Source of the DNA: Arthrobacter sp. TMP15
GTDB lineage: Bacteria > Actinomycetota > Actinomycetes > Actinomycetales > Micrococcaceae
DNA: 64,000 nt
Direction: 5' to 3'
Assembly (NCBI RefSeq): GCF_039529835.1
Contig: NZ_CP154262.1
Span: forward strand, 496,001 to 560,000
Positions within the stretch are counted from its first letter, which is position 1, and every line of letters begins with the position of its first letter. Position numbers and translations under genes: made by a program. Below are positions 1 through 8,349 of the stretch, in pieces. Under the pieces are notes generated by a model, which was given only the letters and a program-made list of their open reading frames with translations, had not been told where the DNA came from and ran no database searches.

Positions 1-188
1 AGTGCCGTCGTCGTACCTTCCAAAGTGGCTAGTGCGGCAAAGGCTGCGGCAGAGCCAGGGAGTGGGCGGGCGTCCTGGGCTCGGCTGACAAGAGGGGCCA
101 TGGTGCCGTCAAAGTCCAGGGCAAGGAGCAGGTGGGGGGTTTGGGCAAGGGTGAGGACGGCCTCGCGCAGATCGGTGGGCAGACTCAT
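1..188 (-). CDS. otsB: Trehalose-6-phosphate phosphatase, 5' part only
   Basis: Trehalose-phosphatase, which removes phosphate from trehalose-6-phosphate in the OtsAB pathway. Only the first 62 or so codons lie in the window; the rest runs off the left edge. The HAD-family nucleophile motif DFDGT appears near residue 30, followed by MAPLVSRAQDARP, as usual for OtsB N-termini. The ATG overlaps the otsA stop codon as ATGA, so the two are co-transcribed and translationally coupled. Confidence 0.88.
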   Translation of the reverse strand, partial: MSLPTDLREAVLTLAQTPHLLLALDFDGTMAPLVSRAQDARPLPGSAAAFAALATLEGTTTA

Positions 189-1642
189 ACCTGAACGGCA
201 TCCGTTTGGAGGGTGGCTAGGAATTCCTCGCTCCAGCGCTGGACGTCGTGCGAGAGGATCTGCCGGCGCATGGCACGCATGCGGCGGCTGGAATCGGCGG
301 GGGAGAGGTTCATGGCCCGCACAATGGCGCCCTTGAGACCGTCAATGTCATGCGGGTTCACTAAGAGGGCTGACTTGAGCTGGTCAGCGGCGCCGGTGAA
401 CTCACTGAGCACCAGAGCACCGGTGTTGTCGCTGCGGGCGGCAACGTACTCCTTGGCCACCAGGTTCATGCCATCACGCAGGGAGGTGACAAGCATGACG
501 TCGGCGGCCAGGTACAGGGCAACCATTTCCTCCACAGGGTAGCTGTGGTGCAGGTAGCGGATGGCGGTGTTCAAGATGGTGTCGAACTGGCCGTTCATCC
601 GGCCCACCATGCCATCAACTTCCTCACGGAGCAGGCGGTAGGATTCCACCCGTTCGCGGCTGGGACTGGCCACCTGAATCAGTGCGGCATCCTGGACTTT
701 GATAGTCCCCTCGGCAAGGAGTTCGCCATAAGCCTTGAGCCGGTGGGTGATGCCCTTGGTGTAATCGAGCCTGTCCACGCCGAGCAGAATAGTCTTTGGA
801 TTGCCCATATCCTCGCGGATTTGCTTGGCACGGGCAATGACCTCCGGTTTAGCCGCAAGTGCTTTGATCTGGCCCACGTCAATGGAGATGGGGAACGGTG
901 CGGCACGGGAAATGTGCACCACCTTGCCGTCATTGTCCTTGATCTGGACCTGGGCCGCTTTGACGCCGGCACCAACAAAGCGCCGGGCTGAGCGTAGGAA
1001 GTTCGCTGAATCGCTGGCGCGCTGGAAACCGATGAGGTCAGCATCCAATAATCCAGTGATGATTTCCTTGCGCCAAGGAAGCTGGGCAAAGATCTCCGGG
1101 GGAGGGAATGGGATGTGGTTGAAGAAGCCAATGCGCAGATCGGGGCGCAGCTGGCGCAGGTAACGTGGAACCAGCTGAAGTTGGTAATCCTGCACCCACA
1201 CGGTGGCGTTGGGTGCGGCGGTGTCCGCAGCGGCCTGGGCGAAGCGGTGATTGACCGTCCGGTAGGCATCCCACCAGGTGCGGTGAAATTCCGGTGGGGC
1301 AATAACGTCGTGGTAGAGCGGCCAGAGCGTGGAGTTGGAGAAGCCCTCATAGTAGAGCTCCACTTCTTCCTCGGACAAAGGGACCGGAACTAGATCCATA
1401 TTGCCGTGGTGGAAGGGCTCAAGGGTTTCATCCGGAGCGCCATGCCAACCAACCCATGCGCCATCGCGGGTAGCCATGACGGGGGCAAGGGCGGTGACAA
1501 GGCCTCCGGGGGAGCGCCGCCAGCCGTCCTCTGACTCTTCAGCCGGGACCCTGTCCACGGGCAGCCGGTTTGAGACGACAATGAAGTCGGAACTGCCCGG
1601 ATGGTGGACAGGATTACTGATCGAATCGACTGGCACGTGCAA
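185..1642 (-). CDS. otsA: Alpha,alpha-trehalose-phosphate synthase (UDP-forming)
   Basis: Glycosyltransferase family 20 enzyme making trehalose-6-phosphate from a nucleotide-sugar and glucose-6-phosphate. It has 485 residues, the normal family length. Visible motifs are the N-terminal VVSNRLPV, NHIPFPPPEIF in the middle, the DRLDYTKGI loop and the late DGMNLVAKEYVA segment that contacts the nucleotide sugar. It overlaps otsB downstream by four bases. The pair serves osmotic and desiccation protection in actinobacteria. Confidence 0.96.
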   Translation of the reverse strand: MHVPVDSISNPVHHPGSSDFIVVSNRLPVDRVPAEESEDGWRRSPGGLVTALAPVMATRDGAWVGWHGAPDETLEPFHHGNMDLVPVPLSEEEVELYYEGFSNSTLWPLYHDVIAPPEFHRTWWDAYRTVNHRFAQAAADTAAPNATVWVQDYQLQLVPRYLRQLRPDLRIGFFNHIPFPPPEIFAQLPWRKEIITGLLDADLIGFQRASDSANFLRSARRFVGAGVKAAQVQIKDNDGKVVHISRAAPFPISIDVGQIKALAAKPEVIARAKQIREDMGNPKTILLGVDRLDYTKGITHRLKAYGELLAEGTIKVQDAALIQVASPSRERVESYRLLREEVDGMVGRMNGQFDTILNTAIRYLHHSYPVEEMVALYLAADVMLVTSLRDGMNLVAKEYVAARSDNTGALVLSEFTGAADQLKSALLVNPHDIDGLKGAIVRAMNLSPADSSRRMRAMRRQILSHDVQRWSEEFLATLQTDAVQV

Positions 1643-1729
1643 CTCCCATAAGTAGATCTACACTTTGGTCCAGTTTAGCGTGTGGGGAGAAATCGGTCCT
1701 GTGTCTAATGACTTGTGGTTGTGCTGGCT

Positions 1730-1761
1730 TTGTTCGTGCGTTGTTCGTGCCTTGTTCGTGC
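1730..1761. repeat. Three short direct repeats upstream of otsA
   Basis: TTGTTCGTGC occurs three times with 11-base spacing (1730, 1741, 1752) between the divergent otsA and the DsbA-like gene. About one helical turn separates copies, so it could be a regulator site or simple slippage. Confidence 0.5.
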
Positions 1762-1872
1762 GTTGTGGTGGGCGTGGCGGTCCTATACGGCTTCTTCCAA
1801 GGTTATTCATTTAGGATGATGGAGGACTTGCCGTTGAACGGCCTTTTTTCATGCCCAAAGACTTGAGGAACT

Positions 1873-2778
1873 ATGAGCTCTAAAAACGAACCGCGGATGA
1901 CAAATGCTCAGCGCACGGCAGCTGCCCGTGAAAAGGCAAAAGTTATTCGTGATGCACAGCTGAAAAACCAAAAGCGCAACAGTTGGCTGATTCGTGGTGG
2001 CGTTTTGTTGGGCGTCATTGCGGTCATCATCATCATTGCCTTGATAGTCATCAACACCACCAAGGCCAATGAGCCTGTGGCAGATGCCGGCGCGGTGCCT
2101 GCCAACGCCAACGTTTACGGTGGTGTCACGGTGAGCAAGGACGGGGCCATTGTTGCCCCGACCACCACTGAAAAAACTGTTGACATCACTTCAGTTCCTG
2201 AGCAGCCTGCTGAGCGGCCCACCACCGTGGCCGATCCTGCAGCGATTGGCATCAAGGCCTCAGCCTCCGGTAAGCCTGCACAGGTAGTGGTGTACTTGGA
2301 CTTCATGTGTCCTGCGTGCAACGGCTTTGAGCAGAACTACGGCCCCGGACTTGATGAGCTACGCAGTGCAGGCAAGGTGAACGTGGAATACCGTGCCTTG
2401 CCGTTCCTGGACCGTTTCTCTTCCGGCACCAACTACTCCTCACGTTCTGCGGCCGCTGCGTCATGCGTGGTTGATCAGTCCCCGGATAAGTACAAGGCGT
2501 TTGTCGATTCCCTCTTCACGAACCAGCCTGCTGAAAACAGCAAGGGCCTGGATAACGCCAAGCTGGAGAAGCTGGCTACCGAAGCTGGTGCGGCCGATAT
2601 CAGCAGCTGCATTAGCGAGAAGACGTTCCGCCCGTTCGTTGCCTACGCCGGAGCAGTTGCCGGAGCCGCCGGTGTCAGTGCCACACCGACCGTCTTTGTT
2701 GACGGCCAGCAGTGGATGCCGGAGACTGATAAGGACTTCGCAGCTTTCACAACGAAGGTGCTGGACGCTAAGAAGTAG
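1873..2778 (+). CDS. Membrane-anchored DsbA-like thioredoxin-fold protein
   Basis: 301 residues. A charged N-terminal tail (about residues 1-38) is followed by one hydrophobic segment (about 39-63), a Pro/Val-rich linker, then a thioredoxin-fold domain of the DsbA/DsbG-like family. The redox motif CPAC lies in DFMCPACNGFEQ near residue 146, and the cis-Pro region is SATPTVFVDG. A likely extracytoplasmic thiol-disulfide oxidoreductase anchored in the membrane. A GAGGAAC ribosome site precedes the ATG. Its exact substrate cannot be told. Confidence 0.9.
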   Translation: MSSKNEPRMTNAQRTAAAREKAKVIRDAQLKNQKRNSWLIRGGVLLGVIAVIIIIALIVINTTKANEPVADAGAVPANANVYGGVTVSKDGAIVAPTTTEKTVDITSVPEQPAERPTTVADPAAIGIKASASGKPAQVVVYLDFMCPACNGFEQNYGPGLDELRSAGKVNVEYRALPFLDRFSSGTNYSSRSAAAASCVVDQSPDKYKAFVDSLFTNQPAENSKGLDNAKLEKLATEAGAADISSCISEKTFRPFVAYAGAVAGAAGVSATPTVFVDGQQWMPETDKDFAAFTTKVLDAKK

Positions 2779-2818
2779 ATTGATTCTGCTTTGGGTTTCT
2801 GTTTTGGGTTTTGCTAGA

Positions 2819-2857
2819 TGCTGCGCTCGCCGGGTGCGGGCGCAGCACCTTGTTTTT
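2819..2857 (+). terminator. Rho-independent terminator after the DsbA-like gene
   Basis: Stem TGCTGCGC (2819-2826) pairs with GCGCAGCA (2840-2847), followed by CCTTGTTTTT. It lies 41 bases after the stop codon of the thioredoxin-fold gene. Confidence 0.7.
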
Positions 2858-2975
2858 GCGGCAGTTTGAGCTGGCTCTGCGGAACTTCCTGTTCGTGGCT
2901 GATCCAGTGCAGAGGGTCCGGATTTTCATTTTCAGCAAGGCGTACGGTAGCCTTGTCTAGCGCTTGATTGCGTTT

Positions 2976-3049
2976 GCCTCCTTAGCTCAGCTGGCCAGAG
3001 CACCGCTCTTGTAAAGCGGGGGTCATCAGTTCGAATCTGATAGGGGGCC
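2976..3049 (+). tRNA. tRNA-Thr (anticodon TGT)
   Basis: A complete cloverleaf can be folded: acceptor GCCTCCT/AGGGGGC, D arm GCTC/GAGC, anticodon stem CCGCT/AGCGG with loop CTTGTAA, and T arm ATCAG-TTCGAAT-CTGAT. CCA is not fully encoded. Its 3' half is the insertion site of the island to the right, and the same 3' sequence recurs at 40952. In that copy the T-stem has a compensatory G:C pair in place of A:T, so it came from a different tRNA-Thr variant. Confidence 0.93.
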
Positions 3050-3055
3050 CAGAAA
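3016..3055 (+). other. Left attachment site (attL) in tRNA-Thr 3' end
   Basis: The block from AGCGGGGGTCATC through TAGGGGGCCCAGAAA matches 40952-40992 with two compensating T-stem differences. This is the layout expected for integration by a tRNA-targeting tyrosine recombinase. The nearby hairpin and arm-like repeats also resemble those beside the second copy. Confidence 0.75.
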
Positions 3056-3083
3056 GCCCAGAATCTAGCGGTTTTTTGGTATG

Positions 3084-3110
3084 AAAATGGTCCTTTTTAG
3101 GGGCCATTTT
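3084..3110 (+). terminator. Hairpin beside attL
   Basis: AAAATGGTCC (3084-3093) pairs with GGGCCATTTT (3101-3110) around a T-rich loop. A comparable hairpin lies at the same relative place beside the second att copy (41024-41043), so it is probably a shared terminator at the end of the integration module. Confidence 0.5.
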
Positions 3111-3126
3111 CAGCTTAACGCGCCAC

Positions 3127-3147
3127 AAACCCTCCATAAACCCTCCA
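3127..3147 (+). repeat. Two AAACCCTCCA repeats, likely integrase arm sites
   Basis: AAACCCTCCA occurs at 3127 and 3138. Three similar AACTCTCCA repeats lie between the second att copy and the integrase gene at 41 kb. Direct repeats at this distance from a core site are typical arm-type integrase sites. Confidence 0.5.
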
Positions 3148-3449
3148 GATTGAAGCCCGTTTTCCCCTCTTTCTGGACGGGAATCGTCCCTGCCATGAAC
3201 ACTTTTTGGCTGATGCCGGGTCGAGGCTGAGTCAGATAGTGCTGGCAAGCCAGGCTTGTTGATGATGAAGAACTAGCCAGAATCTTCTCATTCGTTGTCA
3301 TTGCATTGCCTTGGTACTGAAGACCTGTCGTTGATGAGGCGCCTTCTGGTATCGGAAGGAGTACGGGATGTGGCAGGGGAGGGATGGGTTCCCTCTGACA
3401 GTGAGGAAACGCCCAGTAAGGCATGGCTGAATATTACGACCGCATTGTC
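3148..3449. other. Stretch without recognisable gene
   Basis: No reading frame here looks coding. It is the place where an integrase would be expected beside attL, but none is recognisable, so the left module has probably lost it. Confidence 0.5.
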
Positions 3450-3734
3450 CTAAATCTCGTCGGTTAGATTTCTTTTGGGTACGGTATCAGGATGTTCTGT
3501 TTTGGCGACAAGCGGGCCGTGAGGCTGGCATTTAGCGATGCTGGACACGGAAGCTGCCGCGGTACGGGGCAGGCACCCGGCCGTAAGCTTGCTGCGCACA
3601 AGCGAGAGTTTTCTGAAGAATACAGCGGCAACAAACTCGAGACGGTTCACCTTGATCTTCCCGGTGGGTAAACGGTCGAACGTATCTGCATCGATGAGCG
3701 CGCATTCCTCGTTTATCGTTAGCCGGGTGTCCAT
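3450..3734 (-). CDS. Hypothetical protein, possible gene fragment
   Basis: 94 codons opening MDTRLTINEECALIDADTFD, with plausible codon use over the first 60 or so residues and none after that. I recognise no family. It lies in decayed sequence between attL and a nonsense-mutated gene, so it may itself be a fragment. Confidence 0.25.
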   Translation of the reverse strand: MDTRLTINEECALIDADTFDRLPTGKIKVNRLEFVAAVFFRKLSLVRSKLTAGCLPRTAAASVSSIAKCQPHGPLVAKTEHPDTVPKRNLTDEI

Positions 3735-3777
3735 CTTGACAGCCGCTCTGGGACCAGGGAGTCAGTAGAGTGTGGCT

Positions 3778-4122
3778 TTACTGCTCAGGCCAGCTTCCGA
3801 GATCTTGCGCCTCCTGCGACCAACCCGGCCAGACTTGGTTGACTGCTTGTAGCTTGGCGGGGTGGAGTGCGCCGGCACGGTGTTGCCAGCGTTGTTTGAG
3901 GAGCCAGTCGTCGAGAAATCCGTCGGGTGTACAGCGGCGCTGCGCTGCCCTAGCAGCTCCGTGCACGGTGCAGAAGACTTCGTTGTACTTTTCCCTGACC
4001 TGCAGTTATCGGTGCAGGGTGGAGCGAGCCCGGCCAATAAAGTCCGCGATCTCTTGCTCGGTCATGCCGGACAAGTGCATGCGATCCCACGAGGGGTGCA
4101 ACAACGTCTCCCAGCGTGACAT
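3778..4122 (-). pseudogene. Helicase-associated-domain-type small protein, nonsense mutated
   Basis: Translation from 4122 gives MSRWETLLHPSWDRMHLSG, an HTH-like stretch EIADFIGRARSTLHR, an in-frame TAA, then continues in the same frame with LQVREKYNEVFCTVHG to a second stop. The pattern of a short HTH followed by Trp-rich segments resembles small actinobacterial helicase-associated-domain proteins, and this one also ends early at LGSWPEQ. Family assignment is from memory of the pattern and is tentative; the in-frame stop is directly visible. Confidence 0.5.
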
Positions 4123-4228
4123 GGCCCCCACCCTGAAGTACGGTGTTGGACGCGTCGGACTGATTGCCGCAATGTCACCCCTTGTTGCTACGCTGGCGGG
4201 AATTAGCGTAAGCAACTTTGGGGGAATT

Positions 4229-4756
4229 TTGAAGAAGTCATTTATTGTTTTGGCGCTCACCGCGTCTCTAGCGCTGGCTGGGTGCTCGTCGGCGGCTCCG
4301 GATGCAATGGCTGCAGCGACTACGCCAGACGCTTCAACTGCGGCCGCAGTGGAGGTGCCAGCTGGCCCCACGGCTTCGCAGTTTGCAAGCATTATTTCGG
4401 AGCAGGAGGCGGACTGGCGTGAATATGATGCCAAAGTTCCGGAATGTGTGAGCGCCTCCTATGACGATTCGGCCATAGGTAATGCCTTGCAAATTGCGTG
4501 CGGGTACACCGTCAGTACCATTGGGCTGACGTCCAAGACGGCCGCGAGAAATTTGACCGAGCTGGGAGAGCCTCCTGCCGAGCTGGCGGCCCTCGTTGCT
4601 CGAACGGTTGGCGTGCTTGAACTTATCCGAGATGAGAAGGCCGGTGAAGTTTGCGAAACAGGCTCAGACGAAGAGTGCGCTCTGGCTACGATGTCGACAA
4701 ACACCTTCGCCTCAGAGCTCACGTCGGTACTTGATGCATGGAAGCCGTACCTCTAG
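4229..4756 (+). CDS. Small secreted lipoprotein, unknown function
   Basis: Started at TTG (4229) after a GGGGGA purine run, because this places a clean lipoprotein signal at the N-terminus: Lys-Lys, a hydrophobic stretch, then LALAGCSS with the lipobox Cys. The mature part has 175 residues minus the signal, with an Ala/Thr/Pro-rich linker and then a helical domain with four Cys residues (PECVSAS, QIACGY, EVCETG, EECALA). No known family recognised. Probably attached to the outer face of the membrane. Confidence 0.7.
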   Translation: MKKSFIVLALTASLALAGCSSAAPDAMAAATTPDASTAAAVEVPAGPTASQFASIISEQEADWREYDAKVPECVSASYDDSAIGNALQIACGYTVSTIGLTSKTAARNLTELGEPPAELAALVARTVGVLELIRDEKAGEVCETGSDEECALATMSTNTFASELTSVLDAWKPYL

Positions 4757-5201
4757 CCCACACTTACAAAATATCTCCCCAGCTCTGTCGATTTGGGGCG
4801 TGTTTCTGACGCTCGCGGGATGGAAAGTTCAGCGGTGAGATTCGCGGCTGTTTCTCAGTGCTTATGGGTAGATTGGGCGGCATGGAGAGTATGGACGTGG
4901 ATTTGGCGTCCGGCGGTCCGGTGAGTTTTGGGTGTGAGAGTCGTCGCTGGAACGGGGCGTGACGCCCGTGCATTGGTTTGAGCGTGTGGCGTGGTGGCAG
5001 ACGGCCGGTCGCGCGCCCAGAGGCAGCATGTTCCATATCCATGCTGAGGCTGGGCAGGTGCAATCCAGGATCCGTCACAGCCACCGCACCCCGTTGGTCA
5101 CGATCCATTTCCTTTACCGTGGATTTATCGTGGCTTTTTAGTGGATTAAGTCTCGTTCGGAGAGGTAGAGTGGGGATATCACTACTACGACGAGGAAAAT
5201 C
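4757..5201. other. Intergenic stretch, 445 bases
   Basis: No convincing gene. The last 90 bases before 5202 are AT-richer and should hold the promoter of the toxin-antitoxin pair. Confidence 0.4.
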
Positions 5202-5585
5202 ATGAGCATTGCAACTATTACGAATGCAGGGTTTGCAGGAACTGCGCGTCTTGGGATTCGTGAAGTCGTGAGGCAACTCAACGGCGCCCTGGGGGCAACC
5301 TTGGTGGCGGCTCTTACGGGAAGCAAAGATCCTCGGGTCAGCTACAAGTGGGCCCGTGAAAACGGTCCAGAGCCCCGACCGGAGGCAGTGCAGAGACTGT
5401 TGCTGGCCCACAGGGCGTGGACCGCTGTGTCCGCGAATGAAGGCGAGCACGTTGCAAGATTGTGGTTCATCGGCGCCAACCCTTGGTTGGACGAGGTTTC
5501 ACCCATTGAAGCAATCAGCAACCTTGAATCAAAAAAGGTCATGACTGCGGCTCAGGCCATGATCGAGGATAGTTTCGCTGGATGA
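5202..5585 (+). CDS. Xre/MbcA-type antitoxin of a RES toxin
   Basis: 127 residues. The helical N-terminal half (IREVVRQLNGALGATLVAALTG) and the C-terminal region with WFIGANPWLDEVSPIEAI match the ParS/Xre/MbcA family, whose C-terminal domain binds the partner toxin. It overlaps the next gene as ATGA, giving the standard antitoxin-first order of RES-Xre modules. It probably also represses its own promoter. Confidence 0.85.
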   Translation: MSIATITNAGFAGTARLGIREVVRQLNGALGATLVAALTGSKDPRVSYKWARENGPEPRPEAVQRLLLAHRAWTAVSANEGEHVARLWFIGANPWLDEVSPIEAISNLESKKVMTAAQAMIEDSFAG

Positions 5586-6352
5586 AGCGTGTATGTAACA
5601 TCACCGGTCTCGCTGTTCTGACGCGGCCGTTGGTGGGGTGGCGGATAGCGAAGAGTTCCTATGGGGCGCTGTCGCCCCTTCCTCACGGGGCGATGCCTTT
5701 GGGAGCGGAGGATCGTGCTGCCTGGTCTCGGTTCGATACTGTTGGGTCGACTATCTATATTGCTGACACGAGGCGCACGGCGTTTCTGGAGACCTTGGCA
5801 CCTATTCGGCTCAGCGCAGAGTTTCGTTCTGCAATTGCGTTTGCTGCTGAACACTTCGGGAAAACACTGGCTGAAGCACAACACATGGTCGAGGAAGACT
5901 GGATTGCCAATGGCAATATGGTCCCCGGCTGGCTTCCCGCCAGTTGGCGCGATGGCCGGCTCATGTACAAGCTCCAGGTGCCAGCTACCGCCCAATGGGT
6001 TGATCTCACGGACGCTGTCTCCATCGCGGCACTCAACCGGGAGCTCGGTGTGGCCTTGGGCAGTATCGGTGAGCCTGAAATTACCCTGGGCACATTCACC
6101 GGCAACAACCGCTTGGCGACCACCATGATTGCCGAGTGGATCCGAGAGCAGGTCCTGGACGACGGGGGCTATGCCGATGGCATCAAGTTCCACTCGAAAT
6201 ATGGAACGAGTAAGTGCTGGGCGTATTGGCTCAGGCGCCGCGACCTGGGACTGTCGGCCGACCCCATCGCCGTTGTCTCTGAACAAGAAATTTATGCTGG
6301 AGACCGCGATCTGAAAGCCGTGCTCAAGCTCTACGGCGCCAACTCCCGCTAG
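5582..6352 (+). CDS. RES-domain toxin
   Basis: 256 residues with the RES-family pattern: an Arg near the start of the domain (WRIAKSSYGAL), GSTIYIADTRRTAFLETL in the middle, and GIKFHSKYGTSKCWAYW towards the end. RES toxins of this class (MbcT, RES of RES-Xre) degrade or modify NAD+ and are neutralised by the upstream gene. Coupled to the antitoxin by a four-base overlap. Both genes look intact, unlike most of their neighbours, as expected for an addiction module. Confidence 0.88.
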   Translation: MKRVCNITGLAVLTRPLVGWRIAKSSYGALSPLPHGAMPLGAEDRAAWSRFDTVGSTIYIADTRRTAFLETLAPIRLSAEFRSAIAFAAEHFGKTLAEAQHMVEEDWIANGNMVPGWLPASWRDGRLMYKLQVPATAQWVDLTDAVSIAALNRELGVALGSIGEPEITLGTFTGNNRLATTMIAEWIREQVLDDGGYADGIKFHSKYGTSKCWAYWLRRRDLGLSADPIAVVSEQEIYAGDRDLKAVLKLYGANSR

Positions 6353-6426
6353 CGTGCAAGAGATTAGTATCAGCAGCTTTGACATACCTTGTCGGCTTTC
6401 TTTCAAGGTCACAGCCGGTGGCGGTG

Positions 6427-7135
6427 TCAAGCCGTCTTAGCAACATTGTCGTTGAGTAGCTTGGTGAATACTTCCCGTGGTGTCAGGAATCCCAGGACTG
6501 CGCGGGGCCGGTCGTTGAGTTCGTCGGCGATGGAGTCTAGGTAGGGCTGGTGACTGGTCAGTTCGATGCCCTTGGGCAGGTACTCCCGGATGAGTCCGTT
6601 GGTGTTCTCATTCGAGGGCCGCTCCCACGGTGAATGCGGGTGGGCGAAGTAGACCGGCAGGTCTGTGGCCAGTGTCAATTGGGCGTGGCGGGCCATCTGT
6701 GTGCCCTGGTCCCAGGGCAGGGAGCCGCGCATCAGCGCCGGCAGGTCATTGACCCGATCGATCAGCGCATCCGCGAGCCCGTCGGCCTTCTTGCCCTCCG
6801 GCAGGCCCAGCATGATCAAGAACCTGCTGTGCCGCTCCACCAGGGTCGCGATAGCGCTCTTGCCTCCCTTGCCGACCACGAGATCCCCCTCCCACGATCC
6901 AGGAACACGACGATCAGATGCCGCTTCTGGACGGTCGTCGATGCTGACCATCCCGATGATCCTCCCGCCCGTGCGCTCGCCCAGCGGCTTCACCGATTTG
7001 CGCTTCGTGCGTTTTGACTGGAGCAGGATCCCGGACTTCGCCAGCTCACCTTTGGGCAGGGCGTAAATCCACCGGTAAATGGCCTCATGGGAGACGGTGC
7101 GGCCTTCGGCGTCGGGTGATTTCGTCATGGTCTCA
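6427..7135 (-). pseudogene. IS30-family transposase, N-terminally truncated
   Basis: Matches the IS30 catalytic half: HTH end SHEAIYRWIY, then the DDE residues in WEGDLVVGKG, LPWDQGTQMA and ERPSNENTNGLIREYLPKG, and the usual ending with TPREVFTKLL. The N-terminal DNA-binding part is missing; upstream the frame runs into the 3' end of a second IS30 copy. Non-functional. Confidence 0.85.
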
Positions 7136-7270
7136 ACGCTGGCGGTGGTGCCAAGCCGTCTTAGCAACATTGTCGTTAAGTAGCTTGGTGAATACTCCGC
7201 GTGGCGTGAAGAATCCTGGGACGGCGAGGGGGCGGCCGTTGAGCTCGTCGGCAACAGATTCCAGAATAAC
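7133..7270 (-). pseudogene. C-terminal fragment of a second IS30 transposase
   Basis: Minus-strand translation gives ILESVADELNGRPLAVPG, FFTPRGVFTKLLNDNVAKTA, nearly the same as the end of the copy at 6427. The two IS30 3' ends lie in tandem, which points to recombination between two IS30 copies. Confidence 0.75.
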
Positions 7271-7682
7271 TGCCAGCCACCAAACCTTTCAGAAGCGCCC
7301 CCACCGCAACAATCAGGGCATTACACCAGGTGGCCCCGGCGACAGTCACCATGCCATTCAGCACCCAGGGAAATCAGCCGCGCGTTGACTTTTCCCCGGT
7401 CAATGCCGGCGGGTGGCGGCGATCTGTGCGGTGCAGACGACGACAGCCACCACGGCCATCCCGAGGAAACCGTGTCAGCAGTAGCCTTGAATTAAGGACC
7501 CGACCGGCCAACGCCTCGGTACTCGACGCGTACCGGCTAGATACCGCCGGATCCATGGCCATGAGGGCCAGCTTTGCGCCGCCGGAAGCTGTGATGAAGG
7601 GCTTGCTGCTCCTGAAGGCTTCTCGTAGCCTCAGCTGGGCGATTATCAGGCTCGAGGACCGGGGTGTGGGCCCGGTGGTTTC
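7271..7682. other. Decayed sequence without intact gene
   Basis: The minus strand shows short hydrophobic pieces (such as WVLNGMVTVAGATWCNALIV and FLGMAVVAVVVC) in different frames, each ending at a stop. They look like membrane-protein remnants that I cannot assign. Confidence 0.35.
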
Positions 7683-8048
7683 CTACGAGACCGTAGCGGC
7701 GGCCATTTCCGCCCGCACTTCTTCCATGTCCAGCTCCTTGATGCTGCTGATGAGCTGTTCGAGTCCGGCTGCGTTCATGGCTCCCGGTTGGGAGAAGACG
7801 AGGATCCCTTCCCGGAAGGCCATCACGGCAGGAATGGAGGTGATGCGGGCGGCGGCGGAGAGTCCGGGTTCGGCCTCGGTGTCCACCTTCGCGAAGACAA
7901 TGTCCGTATGGATCTCGGATATTTTGCTGAAAGTGGGGGCGAACATCCTGCAGGGCCTACGCCAGGCTGCCCAGAAGTTCACCAGCACGATGTATTTGCC
8001 GCTGATGGTGTCGTTGAAAATCTTTTCCCAAATATCGATAGTTGCCAT
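7683..8048 (-). CDS. Thioredoxin paralogue lacking the first active-site Cys
   Basis: 121 residues, full thioredoxin length, very similar to the gene at 18623. The active site reads WAAWRRPC where the paralogue has WAAWCGPC: the first Cys is now Arg and the Gly is Arg, so only the resolving Cys remains. The cis-Pro motif SIPAVMAF is kept. Without the nucleophilic Cys it cannot be a normal disulfide reductase; it may be a decaying copy or a binding protein. A CstR-type palindrome lies 12 bases upstream of the ATG. Confidence 0.85.
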   Translation of the reverse strand: MATIDIWEKIFNDTISGKYIVLVNFWAAWRRPCRMFAPTFSKISEIHTDIVFAKVDTEAEPGLSAAARITSIPAVMAFREGILVFSQPGAMNAAGLEQLISSIKELDMEEVRAEMAAATVS

Positions 8049-8059
8049 GACAGAGCTTT

Positions 8060-8075
8060 ATACCCTATGGGGTAT
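8060..8075. promoter_or_regulatory. CstR/CsoR-type operator 1
   Basis: ATACCC-TATG-GGGTAT, directly upstream of the thioredoxin at 7683 on the minus strand. One of seven copies of this palindrome in the window. Confidence 0.8.
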
Positions 8076-8115
8076 ATTATTGAAGGCTAGAAGAGGGCTG
8101 TGCAGTTTCGCATAA

Positions 8116-8131
8116 ATACCCATGGGGGTAT
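8116..8131. promoter_or_regulatory. CstR/CsoR-type operator 2
   Basis: ATACCC-ATGG-GGGTAT, 58 bases before the remnant of a rhodanese gene at 8190. It keeps the spacing of the equivalent operator before the intact rhodanese at 19807. Confidence 0.8.
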
Positions 8132-8189
8132 TAGGATGGGAGAAGAAGACGCCCATCCGGCTCTTGGGCATCGCGAAAGGACACCAGTA

Positions 8190-8270
8190 ATGAAGAGCGT
8201 TACTAGGGAAGACTGCGATGCGGTCAATGTCATGGGGGTGTCACCGAGGGGTGCTGTAAGGGTCACTCGG
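8190..8270 (+). pseudogene. Rhodanese remnant with large internal deletion
   Basis: Starts ATGAAGAGC like the intact rhodanese at 19807, then jumps after a few codons to CDAVNVMGV, matching the YDAVNVMGG segment near the end of that gene. About 230 bases of the middle, including the catalytic Cys loop, are missing. The frame then runs on into unrelated or csoR-like sequence until a stop at 8450. Confidence 0.65.
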
Positions 8271-8349
8271 TCACTGACCAGAGTGGTGGCAAGTCAGGAT
8301 GGCCTCGACCGTCAACTTCCAGGAGCACCAATCTGGCCCCGATGTCGGA

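Noticed and set aside
2982-3248. Protein frames with GPPIRFELMTPA-like sequence over tRNA copies
   Set aside because: These are conceptual translations of tRNA 3' ends on the opposite strand, a well-known annotation artefact; the same appears at 40862 and 59148.
3770-4756. A 328-codon frame ending with the lipoprotein
   Set aside because: The N-terminal half is antisense to a decayed gene. A TTG at 4229 gives a clean lipoprotein signal.
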